Assembly: GCF_905220415.1 (NCBI RefSeq)
Contig: NC_059547.1
Location: 6,150,501-6,214,500 of the forward strand
Direction of reading: 5' to 3'
Origin: Colias croceus
Lineage: Eukaryota; Arthropoda; Insecta; Lepidoptera; Pieridae
DNA length: 64,000 nt
Part shown: one piece after another, positions 49,301 through 60,255 of the stretch
How positions within the stretch are numbered: position 1 is the stretch's first letter
How the letters are laid out: the number at the start of each line of letters is the position of its first letter
Position numbers and translations under genes: made by a program
The notes under the pieces: model-generated
Database searches by the model: none
What the model was told of the DNA's origin: nothing
Seen by the model: only the letters and a program-made list of their open reading frames with translations

Positions 49301-52300
49301 TATTGCTTAATAATATACAAAAATTAATTAGTTATTGTGTTTTCAGTATTTCAATTATTGTGTGTTCAGTATTTCAATTATTTCTTCATAATATTTGTCC
49401 ATCATCCTTATTATGTTTGAATTTTTTGGCTGAAAATAAAAAGTTTTCCTGGTAGGTATTTGACCAATTTTTGCATTAAATGTGTTGGTCAACGAAGTCC
49501 AACATTCATCCTTTAATTTATTCGTAGAAGCATTAGTCTCCTTACTGGTTATAATAATTGAGCAATCTCGTCTTTACTCATAGCCTTCTTCGATTTCTGT
49601 AACAGAAATATATGTTTGACTTTAAAAGTGTCCGAAGCAAAAAGTAAGCGGCAGACGATTTTAAAGAAGAAATATAAAGGCGTACTTACCGGCGTAATAT
49701 CCATTTTTAATAAATATATAAACAGTGGTCGTTGTATTGTTATTCTTTAATTATAAAACTTGACAATGAATCATCAATCAACAATGAATGACAATAATTT
49801 GACAACTGACAAGCAATGCACGCGTGCGCGAGAAAAACGTTCCGTTTTTGCTTTCTGTGTAACGCATTAGGTTGTTTAGAAGGAAAATTATCACGCAGAT
49901 GTCTACAAATATATAGTTCTTTAGTATTAGTTCTTTATTAATAAGAAACTTTATTCTTAAAGTTTATAATTCGGCTGTATATTTAACTTATTTTGTCCTG
50001 AATTTTGTGTTATTTTAATTTCAATTTGGCTTATAACGAAATGCACATCTGTGAGTGAAGAGGGCTCGGTATTTTTATGACCAACGGATGTCCGTCGATA
50101 GCACGTCAAGAAATAAAATTGTGGAACGGTAATAACGACTCGTAGTTAGTTCTAGAAAAACGGATAGTAGCTTTGATACTATGACGATCCGTTGAATATA
50201 GGAACCGGGCATAAGTTAAATATTAACAGATGTTTAATGAAATTAGTTGGTTGACCGAGTTCAGAATAAAATTTCATATTATGTATAACACCCTATAGTA
50301 CACAATAAGGCAGTAACGTAGTATGCCGTAAGGGGTGTATAAGGGGTCCATGCTTAGATCATTAATCTAAGGGTCCATGTTTAAAAAATAGTTAATGAAT
50401 TATTCAATGAGTGTTATATTATTGAAATTTTGAGAGCATGAACATAAAACATTATGCTTTTAAAACAGGTGGTAAAACATTATAACCGGACACATTGTAC
50501 CTGATTCAGTAATATTGATGTGGTATCTGTGCATGGACTCAATTATATTTATGTACGTGTCCTTCCCCAGTGTTGCGTTATCGATACTTTTCATAAATGG
50601 ATGCATTACGAAATCTCCAAGTATCCACTTGGATAAACGATTTTCATTAAAATAATTCATAGAGTTTGTGAATATATTTGCATCTTTGTACAGCAATGAC
50701 ACTGAAAAATATTAAAATATTATCCATTTGACTTTGTGTATAAGTTACCGGAAATGTATGAAATCAAGGAATTGTATACAAATCCTAGGAAATGTGAACA
50801 ATTCCGATACCATTTAGGAAATGTATAAAATATTGTTTAATAAACTATTTAATGCTTAGATATTCTAGGAAATGTATAATTTTCCTAGGAATTCTATACA
50901 ATTCCAATATCGTATTAGGAAATGTATAAAATAAATGATTTCTGTAATAAAACACTGTAACATTTCTTAAATCAACTTATATTCAATCAAATCAAATTTT
51001 CATTTGGTTAGTAATCAGTCCCCTCGTCCCGCTGTCCCCTTGTACGGTCGGCATTTTGTAATATGCCAAAATTCGACTTTTTCCAAAATTCTACAAAAAG
51101 ACGGTCGTGAGCCAACGGAGCCCCAATTCGTGGGGCTCCTATTTCTATCTAGTTTTAAAAAAACACGAACCTAACCTAACCCACCCCCTATTCAAACCAA
51201 AAATTCTGATTACGAATTTTCGGCCCTCCTTCATCGAGCCGCGTACCTTCCAATATCTTAGATGTTTTACATTTCCGATTGCTATTTAGGAAATGTATAG
51301 ATTTCCTAGGCAGTGTGTATATAATAATTTATTTCACACATTTCCGTGCGATTTTAGGAATTACATACATTTCCTAGGAATTGTATACAATGACAGATTA
51401 CATACATTTCCGTTAACATATACACTTAGGTACCTATTATTAACTTATGAATTAGCTTGGGTTTAAGAAAGTTAATTCTTTCTAAGGTAGATTTTATTAC
51501 TAATTATTTAGTACCTACAAATTACAATGTTAACATGCCATGTCTTAAATATATTTTAGGTACTAAATTAATTTTAACTATAGCTATGTAGATAAATCTG
51601 TTACTTTATATTATATTACTAAAAATGTAACATTTTATTTACCTCTGTATTCCAAGTCCCAATAGCCATAAAGTCTATTGCTATACACGTAATGTGATAC
51701 GTAATTATCCCCTTTTCTTATTATATCCTTGACTGTTGTATATTCGAATTTGCTCAATTTACTACCACTATCTAACAAAGCTCTTCGAAGTACACCTTTA
51801 TAGAATAAGTAAAAAAAAATAGGAACATTATAAATCAGTATGATAACGAATATTATAAAGATAAAAGGTAGGTATAATGATTTAACATTAAGTTTGTAAT
51901 AGGTTCGTGTTAAATTTTAAAAATATTTCTCAAAAAAATGTGTGCGTGTACTAGTTTACACACGTAAGAAGTGAAACTTCTTTATGATATTTTCAAAAAA
52001 ATAATTTTCATATGCAACTTTACAGAAATACGTCGAATCACGCGTGGTAGGGATGAAAAAAAGATGGCGCGTAACGGAAAAATGTTACACTAAATTTTTT
52101 TCCAACCCCGATAAAGAAGTTTCACTTCAAAAACTATACCGTTTTCAAATAATTGTAAGAAGTAGATAAAATTTAAATGGGATCATCCGGACGGCATCAG
52201 TTTCAAATAAAAAAAAGAATCATCAAAATTGGTTCTCCCATGCGAGAGTTCTGATAGAGAAACTCCTTCTTGTAGTGAAATTAAATGTAACGTATACTTA

Positions 52301-52554
52301 CACGTCGTTACAAAAGTTCCAATGACAACGTTACAATCCGTATTGTTGGGATTTTTAGTCAGGAAAACAATAGACTTCTTAAGTGTTGTAACAAATTGTT
52401 GCAAATCCTTACGACTAGGGAGAGAAGTATCTATTTTTAAATACTTCATTGGAAAATATTTTCCGCTATATTTTAAAGCTGATAGTTTAGAGCTCTCGAT
52501 ATAAAGCATTTGCGAAAGAATTAAGAAAACAATCAACCAGCGTGAAGACATCAT
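46382..52554 (-). CDS. Secreted C16orf89/DUF4735-like protein, copy B
   Basis: Paralog of the gene at 9076-5807; function unknown, predicted secreted. Six minus-strand exons join in phase: 52554-52302, 51795-51643, 50701-50501, 47649-47517, 47066-46906, 46662-46382; 393 residues. The leader MMSSRWLIVFLILSQMLYIE is a signal peptide. The exon at 47649-47517 is short and easy to miss; it was placed by phase and by alignment of its DICLSRIMET with DACTMQLLISAMET in copy A. The C-terminal signature is GYKEFHRLHWFKKAASW, then GCMQED, then DCHTHPMTLLTIVLAHAIRY. Relative to copy A, the region of its fourth exon is split in two here, while the last two exons are fused. The intron between the third and fourth coding exons contains a 2.5 kb PIF/Harbinger element. 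The upstream region (52555-53032) is shared head to head with the second SDR gene. Confidence 0.75.
47212..47278. repeat. Short palindromic MITE-like remnant
   Basis: A 66 bp stretch with terminal AGGCCGC/GCGGCCT and an internal TGCAAGAA/TTCTTGCA pair, inside the fourth intron of DUF4735 copy B. Too short to classify. Confidence 0.35.
48016..48410 (+). pseudogene. HARBI1-like transposase fragment
   Basis: Translation in pieces shows MWSSDSDREVFNIISNF, then HEFQLRFRLDKESVEHLLLE (the helical start typical of HARBI1), then after a probable intron (AG/GTTAGT near 48233) and a frame change LTLRFYALGT and VADLFPLV. The catalytic part is missing; the sequence breaks into Helitron-derived DNA at about 48410. 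Dead. Confidence 0.65.
48410..48546 (+). mobile_element. Helitron-like 3' fragment nested in Harbinger
   Basis: Contains ACGCGTGAACGGGTGGACCG and ends GGGGCGGACCACTAG before T, the same 3' end as the element at 32794-32976. The 5' end is truncated. Confidence 0.5.
48531..49350. repeat. ~410 bp tandem duplication inside Harbinger element
   Basis: The segment from GGGCGAAGCCGG through ACCACTAGTATAT and on to GTGTGTTCAGTATTTC appears twice in tandem (starts near 48531 and 48940) with few differences, including a TA dinucleotide run that is long in the first copy (48546-48568) and short in the second. The unit joins a Helitron 3' end to Harbinger-derived DNA. Confidence 0.75.
49375..49705 (-). 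pseudogene. Myb/SANT-like protein of PIF/Harbinger element, fragment
   Basis: Minus-strand translation gives KSKKAMSKDEIAQLL, then KLKDECWTSLTNTFNAKIGQ and NIIRMMDKYYEEIIEILNT, resembling the Myb/SANT-like DNA-binding second protein of Harbinger elements. A stop and frame change interrupt it, so it is non-functional here. Confidence 0.5.
50745..51420. repeat. Dispersed degenerate TAGGAAATGTATA motifs
   Basis: Within the second intron of DUF4735 copy B, the motif TAGGAAATGTATA and its inverse (CATTTCCTAGG, TACATTTCC) recur many times at irregular spacing, alone or as TTTCCTAGGAATT palindromes. Between them, at about 51000-51270, lies an unrelated GC-richer insertion. Origin unknown. Confidence 0.55.
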
Positions 52555-53032
52555 TCCACTATATTTGAATATTTGAATACGAGTATAAAAATCAATTACA
52601 AAGAAACCGTGTTCAATCAATTCTTTTTTCTCCGTATCAATCAATTAAATTCTTACTATTTATGATGAAGTGAAAAATGTTTAAATCGTTTAGTTTTCAC
52701 ACCACCCTACCTAGAAATTTTTTTAAAATCATGTTTTAAATTTTAATTGCAGATATGCGTGGCAATTGGTCATTGTGGTCATATAATAGCACAGTTTCAT
52801 TTTTCTTGCAATGGCAAATGACAAGTGTCAAGTAACAAGATGGGCGATGGCAACACTTTTTTTACCGTCATGCGTCACTGTTATCTTGCTTGAAAATTTA
52901 TGCCGAAAATTTAAACAAAATACCTACTTCATAGCTTTTATCATTAAGGACAAGTTTATTTTAATTTAAGTATTTCTTGTAAATTGACATAATTTGTAAT
53001 AAAAAGGTTCTAATAGTTGAACCAAAAAACTA
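52555..53032. promoter_or_regulatory. Shared head-to-head promoter region
   Basis: A 478 bp interval between the start of DUF4735 copy B (minus) and SDR copy 2 (plus). Both promoters must be here or overlap. No TATA box stands out. It is inferred from gene arrangement, not from a recognised element. Confidence 0.4.
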
Positions 53033-55144
53033 ATGATGGAGATTTCTTTTAAAGGCAAAAGAATTCTTGTCACCGGTGCTGGCCAAGGTAACATATTAAA
53101 TTAGTCTGTTGTTATTGTATGTTCTTAGGTAAATGAAAAAAATAAATTAAGATAAGTTAAACATGCTAAAACAGTATTACAATTTGGCAATTAAAAATAA
53201 ATGTTTATCTTCGTAGCGTACAATTTACCAACATGCTTTTCATTCAGGTATTGGACGAGGGATCGCAGTGGAATTGTGGCGAGCTGGGGCTAATATTGTC
53301 GCTTTGTCCAGAACTAGATCGCACCTGGAAGCATTGCAGAGTGAATATCCCTCAATAGACATAGTGGATGTAGATATTGCTGACTGGGAAAAGACCCGAT
53401 CCATAGTCGAGTCTTTAGGACCCTTTGATGCATTGGTGAATAATGCAGCTGTTGCCATATGTGAACCCTTCCTTAGTTGTACACCTTCTGATTTTGATAA
53501 GTAAGTATTTACAGTTTTATTGTAATAAAAAAATACCGCTTTCAATAATGTACCAAAATGTTAATGAAACCATATCTATCTATACTATCCATTAGGCTCC
53601 AGGCTTTGATCTCATCTCTACTACATTTATATGTTAATAAAAATGTAGTTGAGATGAGATCAAAGTAAATGGTTGTCAAAATTATGTGTATTGGTCAAGT
53701 TTTTAGGTAAATGATTCATTTATTTATTTTCAGAATGTTTAATGTAAATGTTAAAGCTGTGTTAAATATCAGCCAAGTTGTAGCAAGAAATATGATAGAA
53801 AATAAAATACAAGGCACCATTGTTAATATATCCTCACAAGCATCAAAGGTAATTTAAATTTAAATTTTTATTTATTTACTTATCTCTATGATTGGTCAAA
53901 TTTAAATCTCGGGATTAATAACTATACTAGATAATATAAGATATTTTTGGTTTTTATCTGTACATGACCTGCTTAGGAATAATAGGTTTAGTAGATAACT
54001 CTAATCTTAACCTACTATTATGGAACACATTTGTGGTGTAATTTATTGTTACTACAGAAATATTCTTGACAATCACAATGTAGGGAAAATATTGTTTGAA
54101 CACAGCCATCACTATCATATTTTTAACTGGCTGTTAAATAATGTAACTACTGTATTGTAGACTGTAAAGCAATAAAATTTTAATAGTAACAATTCATATG
54201 GACATCTCACACTTATAATATGTAGAAGCAGATATTTGTTTCTCATCGCCATAACACATACTCTAAATTTGCCTATTCCAGTACTATTATGTATTTTTCT
54301 ATTGTTAAGAAATTGTTATTGAAATTATTAAGTTCCATGATATTTATTTCAGGCTGCGTTACAAGACCATGCCATATATAGTGCTTCAAAGGCAGCTTTG
54401 GATGCGTTAACTCGTTCAATGGCTTTGGAACTAGGACCGCATGGCATTAGAGTGAATGCTGTGAACCCAACTGTTATATTGACTGCTATGGCGAAAGTCG
54501 GCTGGTCTGATGAGAAGAAAAGTAAAGAAATGAAATCAAAAATTCCTCTAGGAAGGTAATTTATTATTCACATATTATTATAATTAGAATGATCTATTAG
54601 TGAAACTGCAAGGCTTTTGACTGCAAATCTAGAAATCCCATCCATATAAAAATTGAATTAAAGTAGATCAAAAATATTTATAAATGAAACTTTGAATAGA
54701 ATAACTGTAAATCCATATATGTATAGAATAACTGCACAAGTATAACATGAAGTATATTACTGCAGTAAAAGGTTATCTGTTAAGATAGCTTTACTGATAA
54801 TTTTCCCTCATACCCCGTTCATTACATTTTATGAATGGAATTACATGATATGATAATATATTGGGAACCATATTCTAAATGAATGGATGGATTAAGTATT
54901 TATGAGAATGTTCATTGTTCAGCCTTGACAACTTATGTACAAATAATAAATATTTTTCAATCTATTTTCAGACCTACTAATTCCAAACATTCTAAAATTA
55001 TTTCATAAAGTGGCTAATAATTTTTGTTACAGATTTGGAGAAGTCTCAGAAGTAGTGAATGCTGTAGTATTTCTTCTGAGTGAAAGATCTAGTATGATTA
55101 CAGGTGTTGAGTTGCCAGTAGATGGGGGCTTCCTTGCTACATAA
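53033..55144 (+). CDS. L-xylulose reductase-like SDR, copy 2
   Basis: Tandem paralog of the gene at 44611 with the same five exons and phases: 53033-53087, 53248-53500, 53734-53848, 54353-54555, 55033-55144; 245 residues (244 from the second ATG). All exon lengths match copy 1 exactly, so there has been no coding indel since duplication. TGAGQGIG, NNAA, SSQAS, YSASK and VNPTVILTAM are intact, so an active NADPH-dependent carbonyl reductase of the L-xylulose/dicarbonyl type is expected. It differs from copy 1 mainly in the middle of the protein and at the substrate-side loop (GWSDEKKSKEMKSKIPLG). It shares its upstream region with DUF4735 copy B. AATAAA is found about 86 bp after the stop. Confidence 0.92.
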
Positions 55145-55973
55145 ATATAAAACTTATTTTATTTTATATGATATTTTGAGATCTGTTGAATATTTTAATG
55201 TACCAAAGAGTAAATGCCTAAAAGCTAAGAATAAAAGAAAAATTTAAAGGGTACAAAATAAGTGTAATTATTCTTTCATGTAACAAATTGTGTTTATGCT
55301 AAAACTTAAATATTCTGATTAATTTAAATTTAAAATTGTGTAATTTTTATCATATTACTTTATATCTATATAGTATAGAATAAAATAATATACTAAAATA
55401 AAGCTTAATTCTAATGTTTGTATATTGATAAAATATGCATTGATATTTTTTTATTAAAAAGCTTTTGTTTAAGCTTGCCTTCCTAACATAATTAACCAAA
55501 GTGTAATCAATGTACCTTTGTTTTGTTAAATAAATGTGATTTGTTATAAATGTGTTATTATTTTATACGAATTCAGAATTAGTTATAAGAAGTCTCCAAA
55601 ATTGTATGATTGTCAAACTAGAAAGTAAACTTGCTAAGGCACGCAAGTCGCAACATGGATAAGGTTCATCTATATCCACTTGCAAACTAGTTTTTGAATG
55701 CAACTCGAAAATGTACATTGATAATATTATGATACATGGATATAACATTTAAATAGTTTTAACAATAATTGTTGAAACAAATTACCTATTATAAGTAGAT
55801 AGCATTGCTTCTATAATATAGGTATTTATCATTTTCTTAACAACAAATATTATCTAAATTATTGTTATTGTCGCGGTATGAGATAAGCTGTGTGTTTGTA
55901 AAATTAATCTTATAACATCACGCTATTTGATTGTCAATCTTTATACAAGTAAGTACCTTGAACCTTCCAAGCA
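55145..55973. other. Intergenic between SDR copies 2 and 3
   Basis: 3' UTR of copy 2, then AT-rich DNA. A minus-strand open frame of 61 codons near 55563 has no support. No repeats are recognised. Confidence 0.45.
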
Positions 55974-56347
55974 ATGGAGAAGTGCTTTGACAATAAAAGA
56001 ATATTAGTGACGGGCGGTTGTTCAGGTAAGTTACTTAATTATTATAAAGTAGGCAGGTAATTCTATTACAACGGCTACTTTTTAAAATCTTTAGGAATTG
56101 GTCGAGGAACTGCGATAGAATTATGGAAACTGGGTGCAGATGTAGTTGCTTTATCACATCAGTTGGAAAATCTTCAAAAACTGAAACACGAATACCCTTC
56201 CATTGAAATCGCCTGCGTGGATCTCTGCGATTGGAATAGAACACGGGAAGTTGTGGAGTCACTAGGTGTTTTCAATGGCTTGGTAAACTGTGCTGGTTTT
56301 ATCCATAATCAGCCACTTTTGGAATGTACACCTGAAGCGTTCGACCA
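55974..56347 (+). CDS. L-xylulose reductase-like SDR, copy 3, first two exons only
   Basis: Exons 55974-56025 and 56095-56347 encode the cofactor half of a third SDR (about 102 residues), with exon 2 the same length (253 bases) as in the other two copies. The cofactor motif is TGGCSGIG and the exon ends at a good donor (GACCA/GTAAGT). Changes from the other copies include NNAA to NCAG and a different N-terminus (MEKCFDNKRILV). The three exons that should carry the catalytic Ser, Tyr and Lys are not found in the remaining 7.6 kb, which is filled with repeats. Either the intron is very long and continues past the window, or the gene has been broken by transposons. Confidence 0.75.
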
Positions 56348-56360
56348 GTAAGTAATAAAA

Positions 56361-56362
<2 letters not shown>

Positions 56363-56397
<35 letters not shown>
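56363..56397. repeat. TA dinucleotide microsatellite
   Basis: A run of ATATAT of about 35 bases, 15 bases after the splice donor of SDR copy 3. It marks the junction from gene to repeat-rich DNA. Confidence 0.9.
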
Positions 56398-56398
<1 letters not shown>

Positions 56399-56399
56399 T

Positions 56400-56640
56400 A
56401 TCTCCACGGGCACTATGTTGATCAAACGTGCCATATAGTTAGTAATTATTTGATCCGTTTTCACTTGTTGATCCGGTTGGTATTTGTGGATCCATTGCCA
56501 CACCACCGTCCGTATGTGGATCCGAACGGAGCCACAAGTGTCACCATCAGTAATAATAATAATTACGTGCTTTTTATACAAATCCACCTTTTTTGCGTTT
56601 TAGCTCTTGTTGATCCGATTCAAATGAGCCAATCAGAGCC
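56400..56640. repeat. Unclassified repeat fragment with GATCCG motifs
   Basis: TTGATCCG and TGGATCC recur several times (near 56450, 56468, 56488, 56517, 56609). It looks like transposon-derived DNA next to the LINE fragment, but I cannot name it. Confidence 0.3.
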
Positions 56641-57360
56641 CACCGAGCTCAGCCATTGGTCGCTTGCGGCCTTGGCCAATTGAAGGTTTAAAGACATTTA
56701 TTCCCGTTTTAGAAACGTATGTTGCCGTTCGCCTTCCATAATTTGTTCGTATCTTCGGGAGGGCAAGATAGCTAGCTCGTCTATTAGGATAGTGGCGATT
56801 TGATGTTGAGAATATAATATTTGTATTTATGTTTTTATGTAGCGCTTTGCGGATGAACATACACGTATTATAAAAGTATAATTGTTTTAAATTCATTATT
56901 TTAGTGTCGTCGTAGATTTTTTTTAGTTAAAAGAGGATAGTAAAAGATAGTTTTAATGATTTTATTTTGTAAAATTTGGAGTGGCGCTAATTTATTTTTG
57001 TAAGCACTCCCCCATACTTCTATTTAATACATTAGTTGCGGCTTTACTAACGTGTTGTAGATGGTGTGGCGTAATTTATGAGGAATGCAAGAAGTAATAT
57101 TACGCAGAGATCTAAGAAGTGCTGATAATTTATTTTTTAGGTGGTCGATGTGATGATTCCATTTTAGAGAGCTGTCGATTCGCAAACCTAGTAGATCGGG
57201 AGTCATTGACACAAAATTTCGAGTCATTTGTAACAGGATGGCGGTTCTACAGGGGTGTATTGATGTACGCAATGACAGAAAGAAAAATGATGGTGTGAAC
57301 GCTGGTACCGGCGGCTTAGTCGCGTGGGCGTTAGTCAAACTCGTCGGAAAAATAGCGAAA
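56640..57360 (-). pseudogene. LINE reverse transcriptase 3' fragment (Jockey/CR1-like)
   Basis: On the minus strand: LLGLRIDSSLKWNHHIDHLK, then LSALLRSLRNITSCIPHKLR and HTIYNTLVKPQL, then, after frame changes, LAPLQILQNKIIKTIFYYPL and a tail with RRASYLALPKIRTNYGRRTA. These are typical of the thumb and C-terminal part of Jockey-like non-LTR polymerases. Stops and frameshifts show decay. Confidence 0.7.
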
Positions 57361-57531
57361 GTCAAACGATTTGTAACACAAAAATTTTAGAATTTACCGA
57401 TAGCCCATAAAAAAGATGTAGACGGTAGTGTCATGCCATACTTTTCCGGTGTGACATAAATCCCGCCATACCGACGCGAATGCGTTGATTTAAAAAAAAA
57501 ACAATTCAACCATTGTATTGTGCAATTCAAA

Positions 57532-57623
57532 TCGTATACTTTTATTTTCTTAATCATTTACTTTGTATCCTTTATATCGTATACTTTTATTTTCTTAATC
57601 ATTTACTTTGTATCCTTTATCAT
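57532..57623 (+). repeat. Exact ~46 bp tandem duplication
   Basis: ATCGTATACTTTTATTTTCT followed by TAATCATTTACTTTGTATCC TTTAT occurs twice back to back without a visible difference, suggesting a recent slippage or repair event. Confidence 0.85.
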
Positions 57624-58027
57624 TAGTCACTAAAATTTATTTTGTTAAATTGCCAAATATAATGTAACATGGAATTTGCAAGGGAAGGCAATTAAAAAAA
57701 TTTTAATGAAAAAAAAAACTTTTTTTTTTTAAATTAGATTTCATTCCTGTCCACCACTAAAAAGCGAACGTGTGGACATTACAAAAGCAACAATTCAGTT
57801 CAACAACCTAGATAGGTAGAAGTTAGCACACACATTAATTTGGCAATGCGCGCACGCACACAAGTGCATTGATTCTGGGGGTGTTTACGATTTAGGAAAT
57901 TTTTAAGACATTTTCAAATGAATGCTATTATTTTTATTTAATTTTATTCGACAATAATGTTTCAAATGCACCTTTGGTTTAATATCTAGATCTTAATTTT
58001 AAGTTTTGGCTGGTCATTGAAAACTAA

Positions 58028-58135
58028 CCCTGTATTGTGATCCGTCAATACACTACCCTACACGTCAATAAATATCGTAATCCGATAGTAAATATTGACG
58101 GATCACAATATGGATCTTACGTGTAGCGTTCGCCA
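58028..58135. repeat. Inverted repeat (hairpin) around GATCCGTCAATA
   Basis: TATTGTGATCCGTCAATA and, about 50 bases on, TATTGACGGATCACAATA are inverse complements. CTACACGT near 58059 and ACGTGTAG near 58119 extend the pairing. It could be a small MITE or the ends of one. Confidence 0.6.
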
Positions 58136-58394
58136 AAGAGTTGCCCTGATTCAAGAGGTAGGTTGTTATTTGTAGGCTGCATACTACTTGAGAATTATCA
58201 CCGTCACTGTATGACGAAAGGTTCGTCCAAATCTATCTTTTTAGGGTTCCGTATTTTTAGTTTCACAACGTTTTCTATAAGTTTCAATTGAATTACGTTG
58301 ACTTCTTCAACTTCCATAAAACTCAGGAGATTTTTTGGTAGACCTAATTTCATATCCCCATGTCAATGTCATGCAAGTGCATATAAATGGAACA

Positions 58395-58760
58395 GATCAA
58401 CATACGACTTATGATTTGGTATATAAAACGGAGTCAAGAAGTATTTGAGCATTTCAAAATTTGAACCGTTACGAAGTCGAGTTCGTCTAGTCTAGGCGGA
58501 TTTAGCAATGTATGGAACATTAACTAACTATAATATGTTTGTGTAAGGAGCCAACAAATACTGTAGAGTTTACGAAAAATTAATCTACGTTACTTAATAT
58601 ACAGTTTCGTTTTGTCGGATCAAATAAAGCTGTAATTTTGATAATATAAATGATAATGATCAACATACGACTTTGGATTTGGTATATAAAACGGAGCCAA
58701 CAAGTGTTTATGGGTTTCTGAAATTCGGCCGTTACGGAGTCGATTCAGTTCGAGATCTTA
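58395..58760 (+). repeat. Diverged ~261 bp-spaced direct repeat
   Basis: GATCAACATACGACTT...TTTGGTATATAAAACGGAG...GAGTCGA appears at about 58397 and again at 58658, diverged. The spacing is close to the ~265 bp repeats further right, so they may be distant parts of the same family. Confidence 0.5.
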
Positions 58761-59082
58761 GCAATAAAAATGTTGAGTATATCAATTTCTCCACGAATAC
58801 GTTTGGCAACATCGCTCAAATATTTGCGCCGTTGCCACTCCGGGCAAGATCTATGCAACCGGAGTCGAGTAATATTGGGGTAAAGGTGGAGTCAGGAATG
58901 CACGGCAGTATATATATATATATATATATATATACTAGCTGGTGCGTTGTGCGCGGGCTGCAAGCAGCCCGCGAGCCCCTTTTGCCCCTGGGTTGAAGCA
59001 ATAAGGCAGTCATTAGAAAATGTGTTAGAATTCCCAGTCCATTTGTAATTTTCTGCTAACAGCGATTCCACAGTCAGTCGGT

Positions 59083-59465
59083 AATGCTTATAAATTTCCC
59101 ATTCAAGTATTTTCGACTCCGGGAGGCTGTCCACCTTCGAGGGAGCGTAGTGCGCGGGCTGCAAGCAGCCCGCGAAGCATCCCAGGACAGAAATCTTCAG
59201 TCATTTGAAAATGCATTAAAATTCCCCGTCAATTTGCTATTATCTGCAAACAGCGATTCCACAGTCAATCGGAAGTGCTTATAAATTTCAAATTCAAATA
59301 TTTTCTATTCCGGGGGGCGGTTCACCTTCGAGGGTGCATGGTGCGCGAGCTGCAAGCAGCTCGCGGCTCATCCCAGGGCAGAAATCTTCAGTCATTCGAA
59401 AATGCATTCAAATTTCCTATCCATTTGTTACATCTCCTAACAGCGATTCTACAGTCAGTCGGTAA
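59083..59465 (+). repeat. ~190 bp tandem hairpin repeats, block A
   Basis: Units of about 191 bp begin GCTTATAAATT and contain a perfect hairpin, arms CGCGGGCTGC and GCAGCCCGCG around AA, or the variant arms CGCGAGCTGC and GCAGCTCGCG. Units end CAGTCAGTCGGTAAT. Confidence 0.85.
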
Positions 59466-59549
59466 TGCTTATAAATTACTTATTCAAATATTGTTAAATT
59501 TTTGAAACGTCTTATCGATAGCGGGCAGTGACTTTTCATAATAAACTGT

Positions 59550-60255
59550 TCAAGAGTTAACCTAACACGCTCGTCGCTTCGCTCCTCGCTACCTATTTGA
59601 ATATTTAGGCCGGCCGCTGCCGCGACTCGCTCGCTTCGCTCGCTTGGCTCGTGCGATAGGTAGTTCAAAAGTTAACCTAACACGCTCGTCGCTTCGCTCC
59701 TCGCTACCTATTTGAATATTTAGGCCGGCCGCTGCCGTGACTCACTCGCTTCGCTCGCATGGCTCGTGTGGTAGTTCAAAAGTTAACCTTACACGCTCGT
59801 CGCTTCGCCCCTCGCTACCTAAACTGCTTATAAATTACTTATTCAAATATTGGTAAACTTTTTAAACGTCTTATCGATAGCGGGCAGTGACTTTTCATAA
59901 TAAACTGTTCAAGGGTTAACCTAACACGCTCGTCGCTTCGCTCCTCGCTACCTATTTGAATATTTAGGCCGGCCGCTGCCGCAACTCGCTCGCTTCGCTC
60001 GCTTGGCTCGTGCGGTAGGTAGTTCATAAGTTAACCTAACACGCTCGTCGCTTCGCTCCTCGCTACCCATTTGAATATTTAGGCCGGCCGTTGACAAGAC
60101 TCGCTCGCTTCGCTCGCTTGGCTCGTGCGGTAAGTAGTTCAAAAGTTAACCTAACACGCTCGTCGCTTCGCTCCTCGCTACCTATTTGAATATTTACGCT
60201 GGCCGCTGCCGTGACTCGCTCGCTTCGCTCGCTTGGCTCGTGCGGTAGTTCAAAA
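59550..60255 (+). repeat. ~110 bp GC-rich tandem repeats, block A
   Basis: Each unit has AACACGCTCGTCGCTTCGCT, CCTCGCTACCTATTTGAATA, GGCCGGCCGCTGCCG and CTCGCTCGCTTCGCTCGC, then GGCTCGTGCGGTAG. About six units are seen, one interrupted by a short 190-type segment near 59821-59900. Confidence 0.85.

Larger units (their letters stand above)
47702..50211. mobile_element. PIF/Harbinger element with nested repeats
   Basis: Terminal inverted repeats TGCCCGGTTCCTATATT with TAA duplicated outside both ends (47699-47701 and 50212-50214), 2510 bp. It carries remnants of both Harbinger genes: transposase on the plus strand and a Myb/SANT-like protein on the minus strand. A Helitron 3' end and a ~410 bp tandem duplication are nested in the middle. 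It sits inside an intron of DUF4735 copy B. Confidence 0.8.

Noticed and set aside
51160..51190. CCTAACCTAACCC as a possible interstitial telomere (CCTAA) repeat
   Set aside because: Only about two units; common by chance in insect DNA.
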